DNA from: Pseudomonas sp. A-1
GTDB lineage: Bacteria > Pseudomonadota > Gammaproteobacteria > Pseudomonadales > Pseudomonadaceae
Length of the DNA: 64,000 bases
Assembly (NCBI RefSeq): GCF_004801855.1
Contig: NZ_SSTC01000010.1
Span: 19,161-83,160 of the forward strand
Direction: 5' to 3'
Positions 33,466 to 42,299 of this stretch are shown here, piece by piece. The translations under genes were made by a program, and so were the position numbers. The notes beneath the pieces were generated by a model that had not been told where the DNA came from, did not search any database, and worked only from the letters and a program-made list of their open reading frames with translations. How positions within the stretch are numbered: the stretch's first letter is position 1; the number at the start of each line of letters is the position of its first letter.

Positions 33466-35766
33466 TTACCGTTTGACGACGTAGATCATGTAGACCGGCT
33501 GCCCCTGGGCGTCGCGGTGGATCTCGACGCCGTGGTTGTCGTGCTCGAAACCGGGAAAATGCCCATCGAACACCTCCATCGCCAGCAGGTAATCGATGAC
33601 GGCGCGCTTGTCGGCGCCGGCCTTCTCGCCCGGCATCATCAGCGGGATGCCCGGCGGATACGGCACCAGCTGCACGGCAACGGTGCGGTCCTGCATGTCG
33701 CGCACCGGGATCTGCTCGACCTCGCCGCGCACCAGCCGGGCGTAGGTGTCGCGCGGCGAGGACACCGGGTCGGGCAGCAGGGTGAAGGCGGCATCCATGT
33801 TGTGCAGCATCCGGGTGGCCAGCATGTCCTGGTGCATCGCCTCCGCCAGGTCGCGCAGGCCCATGCCGGCGTAGCGTTCCGGGTAGCTGCCCGGCAGCTC
33901 GGGCAGCACCTGCTCCAGCGGCGAGTTGGCGTCGTAGTGGCGCTTGAACTCCATCAGCCCGGCGACCAAGGAACCCCACTTGCCGCGGGTCACGCCGACG
34001 CTGAACAGCAGCAGGAACGAGTAAGGCTCGGTCTTCTCCACCACGATGCCGCGACTGGACAGGAAGCGCGACACCAGCGGCGCCGGAATGCCGCTGCCCT
34101 GCATCTGCCCTTCCAGGCTCATCCCCGGGGTCAGCACGGTGACCTTGATCGGGTCGAGCATGCAGTAGTCGGCGCCGAGGTCGCCGAAGCCGTGCCAGCT
34201 GGCGCCGGGCCTGAGCACCCAGGCATCGCCGTGATGCAGGCGTTGCGGGTCGATGTCGCCGAAAGGCACGCCATCCACCACATCGGGCTGCCAGACGCCG
34301 AACCACCAGTCATGCGCATCGCGCATGCGCATGTCGTTGCCCAGGCGCACCATGGCCTGGCGGAAGGCGATGGCCTCGCCGATCGACTCCTCGGTGAGAT
34401 ACTCGCCGGCATCGTCCATCATCTTCGCGGAAACATCGGTGGAGGCGATGATGCTGTACTGCGGCGAGGTCGAGGTGTGCATCATGAACGCCTCGTTGAA
34501 CAGCGCCGGCTCGACCGGCACCTTGCCCGAGCGGATGTGGATCATCGACGCCTGCGACAGCGCGGCGAGCAGCTTGTGGGTGGAGTGGGTCACGGTCACC
34601 GTGGCGTCGTCGGCGTGGCGCTCGCCGCGGTGCATGCCGTAGCGCCCCTCGTACAGCGCGTTGAAGCGCGCGTAGGCGTACCAGGCCTCGTCGTAGTGGA
34701 TGCGGTCGACGCTCCTGCTCAGCTCGCCGGTGGTGGTCCGCACGTTGTAGCAGAGGCCGTCGTAGGTGGAGTTGGTCAGCACCGCCAGCACCGGGCGGGC
34801 CTGCTTGTCGCGCGCCAGCGGGCTCTCGGCGATCTTCTTCGCCACCGCCTCGGGGGTCAGTTCGCCCTGCGGCACCGGGCCGATCAGGCCGCGTGCGTTG
34901 CGCCGCGGGCGCAGGTACAGCGGCACCGCACCGGACTGGTTGAGCGCGTAGTTCAGCGACTTGTGGCAGTTGCGGTCGACCAGCACCAGGTCGCCGTCGG
35001 TGACCGCCGAGTGCAGGATGATCTGGTTGCTGGCCGAGCTGCCGCCGACCGAGAAGAAGGTGTAGTCGGCGCCGAACACCCGCGCGGCGTAGCGTTCGGC
35101 CGCGGCCACCGGCCCGGAGTGGTCGTTGAGCGAGCCCAGCTCGCCGACCGACACGCTGAGGTCGGAGCGCAGCATCTGCTCGCCGTAGAAGTCGAGGAAA
35201 CTGCGCCCCACCGCGGTCTTCATGAAGGCGGTGCCGCCGGTATGGCCCGGGGTGTGCCAGGAGTATTCGTGGGTGTCGGCGAAGTTGACCAGCGCGCCGA
35301 AGAACGGCGGCAGGATGGTATCCAGGTAGCGGTGCGCGGCGGCGGCGATGCGCCCGGCGATGAACTCGGGGCTGTCTTCCGGCAGCCAGATGAAGCCGTC
35401 GATGTTCTCGACGAACGCCAGCGGCACCTGGCCATGATGCGCCTTGCTCATGCCCAGCATGATCGGCAACTGCGCGGTGCGCCGACGCATCAGGCGGATC
35501 ACCTGCTGCGCCTTGTCCAGATCCTGCTCGCACGGCCCCCAGCCGAGGATCACGCAGGAAAACCCGGGATCGGCGCGGAATGCCGTCTCCACGTCGTCGA
35601 GGGCGCCGACCAGCTGCACGCGCAGGCCGTAGCCCTCCAGCGCCAGGGCGACCGCCCGGGCGCTCTGGGCGACGTAGCTGTCCTCGTGCCCCTGGATCTG
35701 CGCGGCGACCAGCACCGGATAGCGCTGCGCCAGGGCCGGCGGCAACGGGGTTGGCGAGAGACTCAT
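33466..35766 (-). CDS. Orn/Lys/Arg decarboxylase, AdiA-like, PLP-dependent
   Basis: A fold-type I, PLP-dependent basic amino acid decarboxylase of 766 residues, the size of inducible AdiA, LdcI and SpeF (715-755). It has an N-terminal response-regulator-like wing domain (1 to about 150), a PLP core with K398 in THSTHK as the cofactor lysine, and a C-terminal domain. By memory of the E. coli sequences, HYDEAWYAYARFN, DPIKVTVLTPGM and GVTRGKWGSLV are nearest to AdiA. Substrate therefore is arginine rather than ornithine as a first guess. AGAGGAG lies 8 bases before the ATG. It heads the eleven-gene minus-strand array and is paired with the PotE-like antiporter. Confidence 0.92.
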   Translation of the reverse strand: MSLSPTPLPPALAQRYPVLVAAQIQGHEDSYVAQSARAVALALEGYGLRVQLVGALDDVETAFRADPGFSCVILGWGPCEQDLDKAQQVIRLMRRRTAQLPIMLGMSKAHHGQVPLAFVENIDGFIWLPEDSPEFIAGRIAAAAHRYLDTILPPFFGALVNFADTHEYSWHTPGHTGGTAFMKTAVGRSFLDFYGEQMLRSDLSVSVGELGSLNDHSGPVAAAERYAARVFGADYTFFSVGGSSASNQIILHSAVTDGDLVLVDRNCHKSLNYALNQSGAVPLYLRPRRNARGLIGPVPQGELTPEAVAKKIAESPLARDKQARPVLAVLTNSTYDGLCYNVRTTTGELSRSVDRIHYDEAWYAYARFNALYEGRYGMHRGERHADDATVTVTHSTHKLLAALSQASMIHIRSGKVPVEPALFNEAFMMHTSTSPQYSIIASTDVSAKMMDDAGEYLTEESIGEAIAFRQAMVRLGNDMRMRDAHDWWFGVWQPDVVDGVPFGDIDPQRLHHGDAWVLRPGASWHGFGDLGADYCMLDPIKVTVLTPGMSLEGQMQGSGIPAPLVSRFLSSRGIVVEKTEPYSFLLLFSVGVTRGKWGSLVAGLMEFKRHYDANSPLEQVLPELPGSYPERYAGMGLRDLAEAMHQDMLATRMLHNMDAAFTLLPDPVSSPRDTYARLVRGEVEQIPVRDMQDRTVAVQLVPYPPGIPLMMPGEKAGADKRAVIDYLLAMEVFDGHFPGFEHDNHGVEIHRDAQGQPVYMIYVVKR

Positions 35767-36146
35767 CGAGCGGCTCCTCTGGGACGCTTGGCCGCGGGAC
35801 GGATCGCGGCAGGAATGTCGTTATCCGGAAGCGCGGCGCGAGCGCCGGAACAGCGGCAATCGGCAGACTGCAGCACCGGCAAGCGAGGCCTTGACGCTCC
35901 AGGTCGCCGGCTACCGCAGAGCGGCTCCCGGCGACCCGCTGCAGGTCGTCGGAAATCCACTCAAGCCAAGCATGGACAAGCATAGAAGAGACTCGGCCGC
36001 CAACAACCCGACGCACGCCTTCGCTGCAGCGATGCCGCCGCCCTCGCCAGCTGTGGGCGGGCACCGCCGTGCCGCACGCCCCCTTCCCTCCGGTCGCAGT
36101 GTCTATGCTGGGCTTACCGATGCCATGCCCCGCGAGGAGTCCAGCG
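35767..36146. other. Divergent intergenic region, 380 bases
   Basis: This gap separates the minus-strand decarboxylase array from the plus-strand exporter operon and should hold promoters for both. A weak TATGCT at 36104-36109 could be a -10 for the plus side. On the minus side GGATAACGAC near 35815-35825 is a weak candidate. No convincing -35, operator or repeat was seen. Composition matches the surrounding chromosome. Confidence 0.4.
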
Positions 36147-37235
36147 ATGCTGCCCAGCTTCCCTTCCGACAAGGCCCTGTCGCGCGGCCTGCTCGATGTC
36201 CTGATCCGTGCCGGGCTGATCGCCGTGCTGGTGATGTTCTGCTTCCAGATCTTTCACCCCTTCCTCAACCTGATGCTCTGGTCGCTGATCATGGCGATCA
36301 CCCTCTATCCGCTGCATCGCCGGCTCAAGGGCAGGCTGGGCAACAGCGACGGCCGCACCGCGACGCTGATCGTGGTGGTCGCCATCGCCATCCTCATGGT
36401 GCCGATCTACCTGCTGGGCTCATCGCTGGCCGACTCGGTGGAAAATGCCCTGACCATGGTCAGGAGCGGCAACGTGCATATCCGCCCCCCTGCCGAGTCG
36501 GTCGCCGGCTGGCCGCTGGTGGGCAAGCCGCTGTATGCCTTCTGGCTGCAGGCTTCCACCGATCTGTCCGGCGTGGCGCAGAAGTTCACCCCGCAGATCA
36601 AGGAGCTGGTGCTCGCCCTGCTCGGCAAGCTCGCCGGCCTCGGCATGGGCCTGCTGGTGTTCATCGTCGCCCTGGTCATCGCAGGCATCTTCATGGCCTA
36701 CAGCGAGAGCGGCAGCCGCAGCGCGGTGGAGATCGCCACACGGCTTTCCGGCCCGGAAAAGGGGCCGAAGATCACCGAACTGTGCACCGCCACCATCCGC
36801 GCGGTGGCCCAGGGCGTGGTCGGCATCGCCTTCATCCAGATGCTGCTGGTCGGCGTCGCCTTCGTGGTCAAGGGCATTCCCGGCGCCGGCCTGCTGGCCC
36901 TGGCGGTGCTGCTGCTCGGCATCATGCAACTGCCGGCGACCCTGATCACCATCCCGGTGATCGCCTTCGTCTTCACCACCGAAGGCGCCAGCACCACGAC
37001 CATCGTCTTCGCCATTTACGTGTTCATCGCCGGCCTGGCCGACAACGTGCTCAAGCCGCTGATGCTCGGCCGGGGCGTCGATGTGCCGATGCCGGTGGTG
37101 CTGATCGGCGCCCTGGGCGGCATGGTCACCAATGGCGTCATCGGCCTGTTCATCGGTCCGGTGGTCCTGGCAGTCGGCTACCAGCTGTTCTGGCAGTGGG
37201 TCAGGGACCAGCCCGGCACCGACAAGCAGTCCTGA
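36147..37235 (+). CDS. AI-2E (PerM) family transporter
   Basis: A 362-residue inner-membrane protein with about eight helices, family PF01594. Members include YdiK/PerM-type exporters; the name comes from TqsA and does not imply quorum-sensing here. Typical features are the paired N-terminal helices ending LYPLHRRLKGRLG and the C-terminal GLADNVLKPLMLGRGVDVP with GLFIGPVVLAVGYQL. The ATG at 36147 is preferred because GAGGAG lies 7 bases upstream and the earlier codons are not family-like. It is 4 bases before the OMF gene and heads a five-gene export operon. Substrate unknown. Confidence 0.88.
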   Translation: MLPSFPSDKALSRGLLDVLIRAGLIAVLVMFCFQIFHPFLNLMLWSLIMAITLYPLHRRLKGRLGNSDGRTATLIVVVAIAILMVPIYLLGSSLADSVENALTMVRSGNVHIRPPAESVAGWPLVGKPLYAFWLQASTDLSGVAQKFTPQIKELVLALLGKLAGLGMGLLVFIVALVIAGIFMAYSESGSRSAVEIATRLSGPEKGPKITELCTATIRAVAQGVVGIAFIQMLLVGVAFVVKGIPGAGLLALAVLLLGIMQLPATLITIPVIAFVFTTEGASTTTIVFAIYVFIAGLADNVLKPLMLGRGVDVPMPVVLIGALGGMVTNGVIGLFIGPVVLAVGYQLFWQWVRDQPGTDKQS

Positions 37236-37239
37236 GCCC

Positions 37240-38751
37240 ATGGCCCGCGCTCGCTGGCTGCTGCTCGGCGCACTGGGGCTGGGCGGCTGCATGCGCGTGG
37301 GGCCGGACTTCCAGCCGCCCGGCGAGGCCTGGCTCGGGCAGTGGCGCAGCCCGGCCATCGAGCAGGCCAGCCAGCAGCGGCCGGAGGCCGACATCCGCGA
37401 GTGGTGGCGGGTGTTCGACGATCCGCTGCTCGACCGCCTGATCGCCGAGGCCGATGCCCACAACGCCGGCCTGCGGATCGCCGGCCTGCGGGTGATGGAG
37501 GCGCGCGCCCAGCTGGGCATCGCCCGGAGCGGCCGCTACCCGCAGCTGCAGCAGGCCAGCGCCGACAGCATCTACCTCGACCGCAACCAGTCCGGCGGCC
37601 GCAATCCGCAGGACAGCCGCTTCTGGCAGCACAGCCTGGGCCTGGACATCGGCTGGGAGCTGGACTTCTGGGGGCGCTTCAGCCGCGCCATCGAGTCGGC
37701 CGACGCCGCCTACTTCGCCGCCGAGGCCAACTACGAGGACGTGCTGGTGCTGCTGCGCGCCCAGGTCGCGGAAACCTACTTCGCCCTGCGCACCACCGAG
37801 GCGCGCCTGCGCGTCGCCCGCCGCAACGCCGAGCAGCAGAAGCGCAGCTTCGAGATCACCGAGCGCCTGTTCGTCAGCGGCGAGAGCGACGAGCTGGACC
37901 TGCAACAGGCCAAGACCCAGTACCTGGGCACCCTGAGCAGCATCCCCGAGTTCGAGGACCAGGTGGCGCGCACCCGCAACGCCCTGGCCGTGCTGCTCGG
38001 CCGCCCGCCCGGGCCGCTGCCGGAGCTGGCCGAACGGGAAGGCCTGATCCCGCTGCTCGACCGCGCCGTGCTGCAGGACGTGCCGGCCGACCTGCTGCGC
38101 CGCCGCCCGGACATCCGCGCCGCCGAGCTCAACGTCGCCGCCCAGTCGGCGCTGATCGGCGTGGCCAGGAGCGATCTGTACCCCTCGCTGAGCCTGCTGG
38201 GCAGCATCGTCTGGTCGACCAGCTCGCTGGATGGCGCACCCGACACCCTCGATATGGTCGGCGGCCCCAGCCTACGCTGGAACATCCTCGACTACGGGCG
38301 CATCAGCAACAACGTGCGCGTGCAGGACGCCCGCCTGCAGCAGCTGATCGAGGTCTACCGCGACAGCGTGCGCCAGGCCGCACGCGAAGCCGACGATGCC
38401 GCCCGCGGCCTGAGCAAGGCGCTGGAGCGCGAACGCATCCTGCGCGAGGCGGCGGTCTCCGCCGAGCGCTCGCTGACCCTGGCCAGCGCCCAGTACCGCG
38501 AAGGCTACGCCGACTTCCAGCGCGTGCTGGATGCCCAGCGGGCCCTGCTGGTCCAGCAGGACGGCTACCTGGTCACCCGCAACAGCGCGGTGAGCAGCCT
38601 GATCGCCCTGTACAAGGCCCTCGGCGGCGGCTGGCACAGCGCCCGCCCGCGGATCGACGAGGCCAGCCGCATGCAGATGCAGCGCCGCACCGACTGGGGC
38701 GATCTGCTGGACGAACCGCCGCCACCCGACGAGGAGCGCGAAGATGAGTGA
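37240..38751 (+). CDS. Outer membrane factor lipoprotein, NodT family
   Basis: A 503-residue TolC-like outer-membrane duct. The start MARARWLLLGALGLGGC gives a lipobox with Cys17, followed by MRVGPDFQPP and two OEP repeats (about 60-250 and 270-465), with VPADLLRRRPDIRAAE and LIALYKALGGGW. The C-terminal 30 residues are acidic (DEPPPPDEEREDE). It lies 4 bases after the AI-2E gene and overlaps the HlyD-like gene by 8 bases. It would combine with that adaptor and the DUF2955 protein into a tripartite exporter. It is a different paralogue from the OMF at 24509-25921. Confidence 0.92.
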   Translation: MARARWLLLGALGLGGCMRVGPDFQPPGEAWLGQWRSPAIEQASQQRPEADIREWWRVFDDPLLDRLIAEADAHNAGLRIAGLRVMEARAQLGIARSGRYPQLQQASADSIYLDRNQSGGRNPQDSRFWQHSLGLDIGWELDFWGRFSRAIESADAAYFAAEANYEDVLVLLRAQVAETYFALRTTEARLRVARRNAEQQKRSFEITERLFVSGESDELDLQQAKTQYLGTLSSIPEFEDQVARTRNALAVLLGRPPGPLPELAEREGLIPLLDRAVLQDVPADLLRRRPDIRAAELNVAAQSALIGVARSDLYPSLSLLGSIVWSTSSLDGAPDTLDMVGGPSLRWNILDYGRISNNVRVQDARLQQLIEVYRDSVRQAAREADDAARGLSKALERERILREAAVSAERSLTLASAQYREGYADFQRVLDAQRALLVQQDGYLVTRNSAVSSLIALYKALGGGWHSARPRIDEASRMQMQRRTDWGDLLDEPPPPDEEREDE

Positions 38752-39874
38752 CGAGACGCCGCCCGCCCCTGCGGCCCCGCCTGCCCCGCCGCCCGCCGAC
38801 CCGGTCTCCCGCGGCGTCAAGGGCGTGCTCGGGGTGATCCTGCTCAGCCTGCTCTGGTACCTGCTGGCCGACCGCTTCACCCCCTACACGCAACAGGCGC
38901 GGGTGCAGGCCTTCGTGGTGCCGGTGGCCGCCGAGGTGGCCGGCCGGGTGACCCGGGTGCGGGTGCGCGACAACCAGATGGTCGAGGCCGGCGAGGTGCT
39001 GTTCGAGGTGGACCCCGGGCAGTACCAGATCGCCGTCGAGCGGGCGCGCGCCGACCTCGAGTCGACCCGCCGGCAGATCGCCGCCAGCACCGCCGGCATC
39101 GACTCGGCGCTGGCCTCGCTGCGCGCCGCCGAGGCCAACCAGCTCAAGTCGCAGCAGGACCGGGACCGCCTCGAACGGCTGTACCGCGAGGATCCCGGCA
39201 CCATCTCCCTGCGCCGCCTCGAGGTGTCGCGGGCCACCCACGTGCAGGCCATCAGCCAGGTCGCCGCCGCCCGCGCCGAGGTGCAGCGGGCGCGCGAGCA
39301 GCAGGGCGGCAGCGACGAGCAGAACGCCCTGCTGCGCAGCGCCGCCGCCGCCGTGGAGAAGGCCGAGCTGGATCTCGCCAATACCCGGGTACGCGCGCTC
39401 TCGGCCGGCATGATCACCGACCTGCGCACCGATGTCGGCCAGTTCGCCGTGGCGGGCAATCCGGTGATGACCCTGATCACCATCCAGGACGTGTGGATCA
39501 ATGCGGAAATGACCGAGAACAACCTCGGCCGGATCGTGCCGGACACCCCCGTGGCCATAGTGCTGGACGTGCTGCCCGGCGAGGTGTTCGCCGGCAGGGT
39601 GCGCAGCGTCGGTTTCGGCGTCAGCGTCGGCCAGAGCACCGCGCCCGGCACCCTGCCCAAGGTGGAGAACAGCCGCGACTGGCTGCGTCCGGCGCAGCGC
39701 TTCCCCGTGATCGTCGAGTTCGCCCCGGGCGAGGTGGCCAGGCTGGCCGGCCTGCGCGGCATCCGCGTCGGCGGCCAGGCCGACGTGATGGCGTTCCCGA
39801 CGCAGGGCAACCCGCTCAACCCGCTCGGCCGCCTGTTCCTCTACCTGATGAGCTGGCTGTCCTATGGCTACTGA
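38744..39874 (+). CDS. HlyD/EmrA-AaeA-like membrane adaptor
   Basis: A 376-residue periplasmic adaptor with a Pro/Ala-rich cytoplasmic tail (1-22), one N-terminal membrane helix (about 25-42) and the HlyD layout: a beta/lipoyl half (VAAEVAGRVTRVRVRDNQMVEAGEVLFEVDPG), a long coiled-coil hairpin (about 85-205), the second lipoyl half (DLANTRVRALSAGMITDLRTDVGQF) and a beta-barrel. AaeA-type adaptors work with AaeB/FUSC-like pumps, which fits the DUF2955 gene that overlaps its end by 11 bases. It likely delivers small acidic or aromatic compounds; the substrate is inferred only from that pairing. Confidence 0.9.
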   Translation: MSDETPPAPAAPPAPPPADPVSRGVKGVLGVILLSLLWYLLADRFTPYTQQARVQAFVVPVAAEVAGRVTRVRVRDNQMVEAGEVLFEVDPGQYQIAVERARADLESTRRQIAASTAGIDSALASLRAAEANQLKSQQDRDRLERLYREDPGTISLRRLEVSRATHVQAISQVAAARAEVQRAREQQGGSDEQNALLRSAAAAVEKAELDLANTRVRALSAGMITDLRTDVGQFAVAGNPVMTLITIQDVWINAEMTENNLGRIVPDTPVAIVLDVLPGEVFAGRVRSVGFGVSVGQSTAPGTLPKVENSRDWLRPAQRFPVIVEFAPGEVARLAGLRGIRVGGQADVMAFPTQGNPLNPLGRLFLYLMSWLSYGY

Positions 39875-40895
39875 GCGCGGGCCCCGCGCCCAGCGCGCGC
39901 TGCGCCTGGCCAGCGGCACCGCGCTGTGCCTGGCGGCGAGCTACGCCCTGGGGCTGCCGCTGCCGTTCGTTGCCCCGCTGTTCGCCCTGTTCCTGTTCGC
40001 CCGGCTCGACCGCCCGCTGTCGCCCAAGGCCGGGCTGGGCCTGACGCTGGTGGTGATCCTGACCACCGGCAGCGGCCTGCTGCTGATCCCCCTGCTGCGC
40101 CATGCCCCGTTCAGCGGCGTGCTGCTGGTCGGCCTGTGCCTGTTCCTGGCCTTCCGCCATGGCCTGGGCGGCGGCAACGCCCTGCTCACCACCTTCCTCA
40201 CCGTCGGCCTGACCATGATCTCGGCCGCCGGCACCACCGACTTCGGCCTGGCGCTGCTGGTCATCGCCGCCCTGGCGCAGGGCCTGCTGCTCGCCGTGCT
40301 GGTGCTGCCCGTCGGCCACTGGCTGTTTCCCGAGCCGGCCGGCGCCCGGCCGCCGCCGACCGAGCCGCGCCTGCCCGCCGTGGAGGCCAACTGGGTGGCG
40401 CTGCGCGCCGCCCTGGTGGTGCTGCCGGCCTGGCTGCTGGCGCTGATCGACCCGGCCGGCTACATGGCGATCATCCTCAAGGCGGTCGGTCTCGGCCAGC
40501 AGAGCTGCAGCGCCACGGCGCGCGACGCGGCGCGCGAGCTGATCGGCTCGACCCTGCTCGGCGGCCTCATGGCCGTGCTGTTCTGGTGGGCGCTCGGCCT
40601 GTTCGTGCACCTGTGGATGTTCTTCCTGTGGATGCTGCTGTTCGGCCTGCTGGTGGCGCGCCGGCTCTACGGCCTCGCGCCGACCCGGCTGAGCCCCGGC
40701 TTCTGGCTGAACGGCCTGGTGACCATGCTCATCCTGCTCGGCCTGTCGGTCGAGGACAGCGCCAACGGCAAGGACGTCTACGGCGCCTTCGCCCTGCGCA
40801 TGGGCCTGTTCGTCGCCATCAGCCTGTACGCCTGGCTGATGGTCTACCTGCTCGACCGCTACCGCCAGGGCCGCCTGCGCCAGCCCGGCTGCTGA
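39864..40895 (+). CDS. DUF2955 (FUSC/AaeB-like) membrane protein
   Basis: A 343-residue inner-membrane protein with about ten helices in two repeats, consistent with DUF2955 and with the fusaric acid resistance/AaeB group. Helix-rich regions are 14-135 and 180-330, linked by a Pro-rich loop (EPAGARPPPTEPRLP). Such proteins pair with HlyD-type adaptors and outer membrane factors to export aromatic acids. Here both partners are encoded directly upstream with overlapping ends. Signs of recent transfer are not seen; composition matches its neighbours. Confidence 0.83.
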   Translation: MATERGPRAQRALRLASGTALCLAASYALGLPLPFVAPLFALFLFARLDRPLSPKAGLGLTLVVILTTGSGLLLIPLLRHAPFSGVLLVGLCLFLAFRHGLGGGNALLTTFLTVGLTMISAAGTTDFGLALLVIAALAQGLLLAVLVLPVGHWLFPEPAGARPPPTEPRLPAVEANWVALRAALVVLPAWLLALIDPAGYMAIILKAVGLGQQSCSATARDAARELIGSTLLGGLMAVLFWWALGLFVHLWMFFLWMLLFGLLVARRLYGLAPTRLSPGFWLNGLVTMLILLGLSVEDSANGKDVYGAFALRMGLFVAISLYAWLMVYLLDRYRQGRLRQPGC

Positions 40896-40905
40896 GGAGA
40901 TCGCC

Positions 40906-41367
40906 ATGCTGCTCAACCTGCTGGTCGGCATTCCCGCCATGCTGCTGTGCCTGCTCATGGAGGCCTACGTCGTGGTCATGTGCCTGCGCTACTACGTGAA
41001 CTACTACAGCCGCACCGGCAAGACTGGCGCAGGCGACCAGACCCTGCTGTGGGACTGCCTGGTGCTGGGCCTGGTGATGCTGCTGATGATGCTCGGCTAT
41101 TTCGTGCAGATCATCCTGTGGGCCGGCCTGTTCATGCTGCTTGGCGAGTTCGACGCGTTCGCCACGTCGATCTACTACTCGGGAGTGACCTTCGCCACCC
41201 TCGGCTATGGCGACATCGTCCTCTCCGAGCGCTGGCGCCTGCTCGGCGCCCTGGAGGCCGGCAACGGCGTGCTGATGCTGGGAATCTCCACCGGGGTGAT
41301 GACCGCCGCGGTGCGGGAGGTGATCAAGCACAACATGGAGAGGCTCGGGCGCGGGTCGAACGGTTAA
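40906..41367 (+). CDS. Small two-helix potassium channel
   Basis: A 153-residue membrane protein with hydrophobic segments at about 2-24, 46-78 and 112-132. Between the last two lies a pore loop with the K+ selectivity filter TLGYGD (residues 98-103), the Ion_trans_2 signature. The RCK/TrkA regulatory domain of larger channels is absent. It sits 10 bases after the DUF2955 gene with an AGGAG before the ATG, so it is part of the exporter operon. A K+ flux coupled to or balancing export is an inference. Confidence 0.88.
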   Translation: MLLNLLVGIPAMLLCLLMEAYVVVMCLRYYVNYYSRTGKTGAGDQTLLWDCLVLGLVMLLMMLGYFVQIILWAGLFMLLGEFDAFATSIYYSGVTFATLGYGDIVLSERWRLLGALEAGNGVLMLGISTGVMTAAVREVIKHNMERLGRGSNG

Positions 41368-41399
41368 ACTCTGCAGCCTGCCCAGACCGAGGAGGCTGC

Positions 41400-42053
41400 A
41401 TGAAGCTCTATCTGTACGACCACTGTCCCTTCTGCGTGCGCGCCGAAATGGTCGCCCACTACAAGCAGGTGCCGGTCGAGCAGGTCTACCTGCTCAACGA
41501 CGACGAGGCGAGCTGCTTCGCGCTGATCGGCGCCAAGCAGGTGCCGATCCTGCAGTTCGACGACGGCCGCGCCATGGGCGAGAGCTTGGACATCGCCCGC
41601 AGGCTGGACGAACTGGGCGATCCGGCGCGGCCGATCCGCCCGCACGGCGACTACCTGCCGATCCAGGAGCACATCAACGAGGTGCGCCTGGCCATCTGGT
41701 GCCTGCTGTTCCCCCGCGACATCGCCCTGGACCTGCCGGAGTTCGCCACGGCGGCGGCGCGCGACTACTTCCAGGCCAAGAAGGAGCAGATCATCCAGCG
41801 CCCGTTCAGCCAGGCCCTGGCGGAAACCGCCGAGCACAAGGCCGCGGTCGAGGCGATGCTGGCCAGCCTGCCGCCCCTGCCGCTGCCCAGCGCCCACGGC
41901 GGCACCCTGGGCTGGGACGACGTGCTGCTCTACCCCGGCCTGCGCAACCTGAGCATGGTCAGGGACATGGCCTTCCCGCCGGCGGTGCGCGCCTACGTCG
42001 ACGAGGTCGCCCGCCTCACCGAGACCGCCACCTACTTCGAGCGGGCGATCTGA
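41400..42053 (+). CDS. grxB: Glutaredoxin 2
   Basis: GrxB reduces protein-glutathione mixed disulfides in the cytoplasm. The 217-residue product has an N-terminal thioredoxin fold with the active-site CPFC (C9-C12), the cis-Pro segment QVPILQF and an all-helical C-terminal domain (about 80-217), the GST-like layout unique to GrxB. E. coli GrxB is 215 residues. GAGGAGG is 4 bases before the ATG at 41400. A TTAAACT at 41364 could be part of its promoter. The small membrane gene follows after 2 bases. Confidence 0.95.
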   Translation: MKLYLYDHCPFCVRAEMVAHYKQVPVEQVYLLNDDEASCFALIGAKQVPILQFDDGRAMGESLDIARRLDELGDPARPIRPHGDYLPIQEHINEVRLAIWCLLFPRDIALDLPEFATAAARDYFQAKKEQIIQRPFSQALAETAEHKAAVEAMLASLPPLPLPSAHGGTLGWDDVLLYPGLRNLSMVRDMAFPPAVRAYVDEVARLTETATYFERAI

Positions 42054-42055
42054 GC

Positions 42056-42292
42056 GTGCACATCTTCCTCGCCCGCGCCAGACTGGCCGCCGCCATCCTG
42101 CTGCCGGCCTGGCTGCTGATCACCCTGCTGCTCAAGCTGTGGCGGCCGGTGATCGCCGGCCGCCCCGAGTGGCAGGTGGCGGCGATCATCGTGCCGCAGA
42201 TGATCGCCGGCATGGTGTTCGTCATCATCCCCATCACCCAGGGCATCCTCGTCCGCCTCGCCGCCCGCCGGCAGGGCCTGAAGAACGACTGA
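42056..42292 (+). CDS. Small two-helix membrane protein
   Basis: A 78-residue protein starting with GTG 2 bases after grxB. Two hydrophobic helices are visible, about residues 7-27 and 43-65, with a short basic loop between them (KLWRPVIAGRPEWQ) and a basic tail (RLAARRQGLKND). I do not recognise a family. Tight spacing to grxB and to the LRR-kinase gene (7 bases) suggests co-transcription. Confidence 0.65.
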   Translation: MHIFLARARLAAAILLPAWLLITLLLKLWRPVIAGRPEWQVAAIIVPQMIAGMVFVIIPITQGILVRLAARRQGLKND

Positions 42293-42299
42293 GCTTCCC

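Noticed and set aside
36147..37235. Autoinducer-2 export function for the AI-2E family gene
   Set aside because: The family name is historical. No luxS or lsr gene is in the window, and operon context points to other export.
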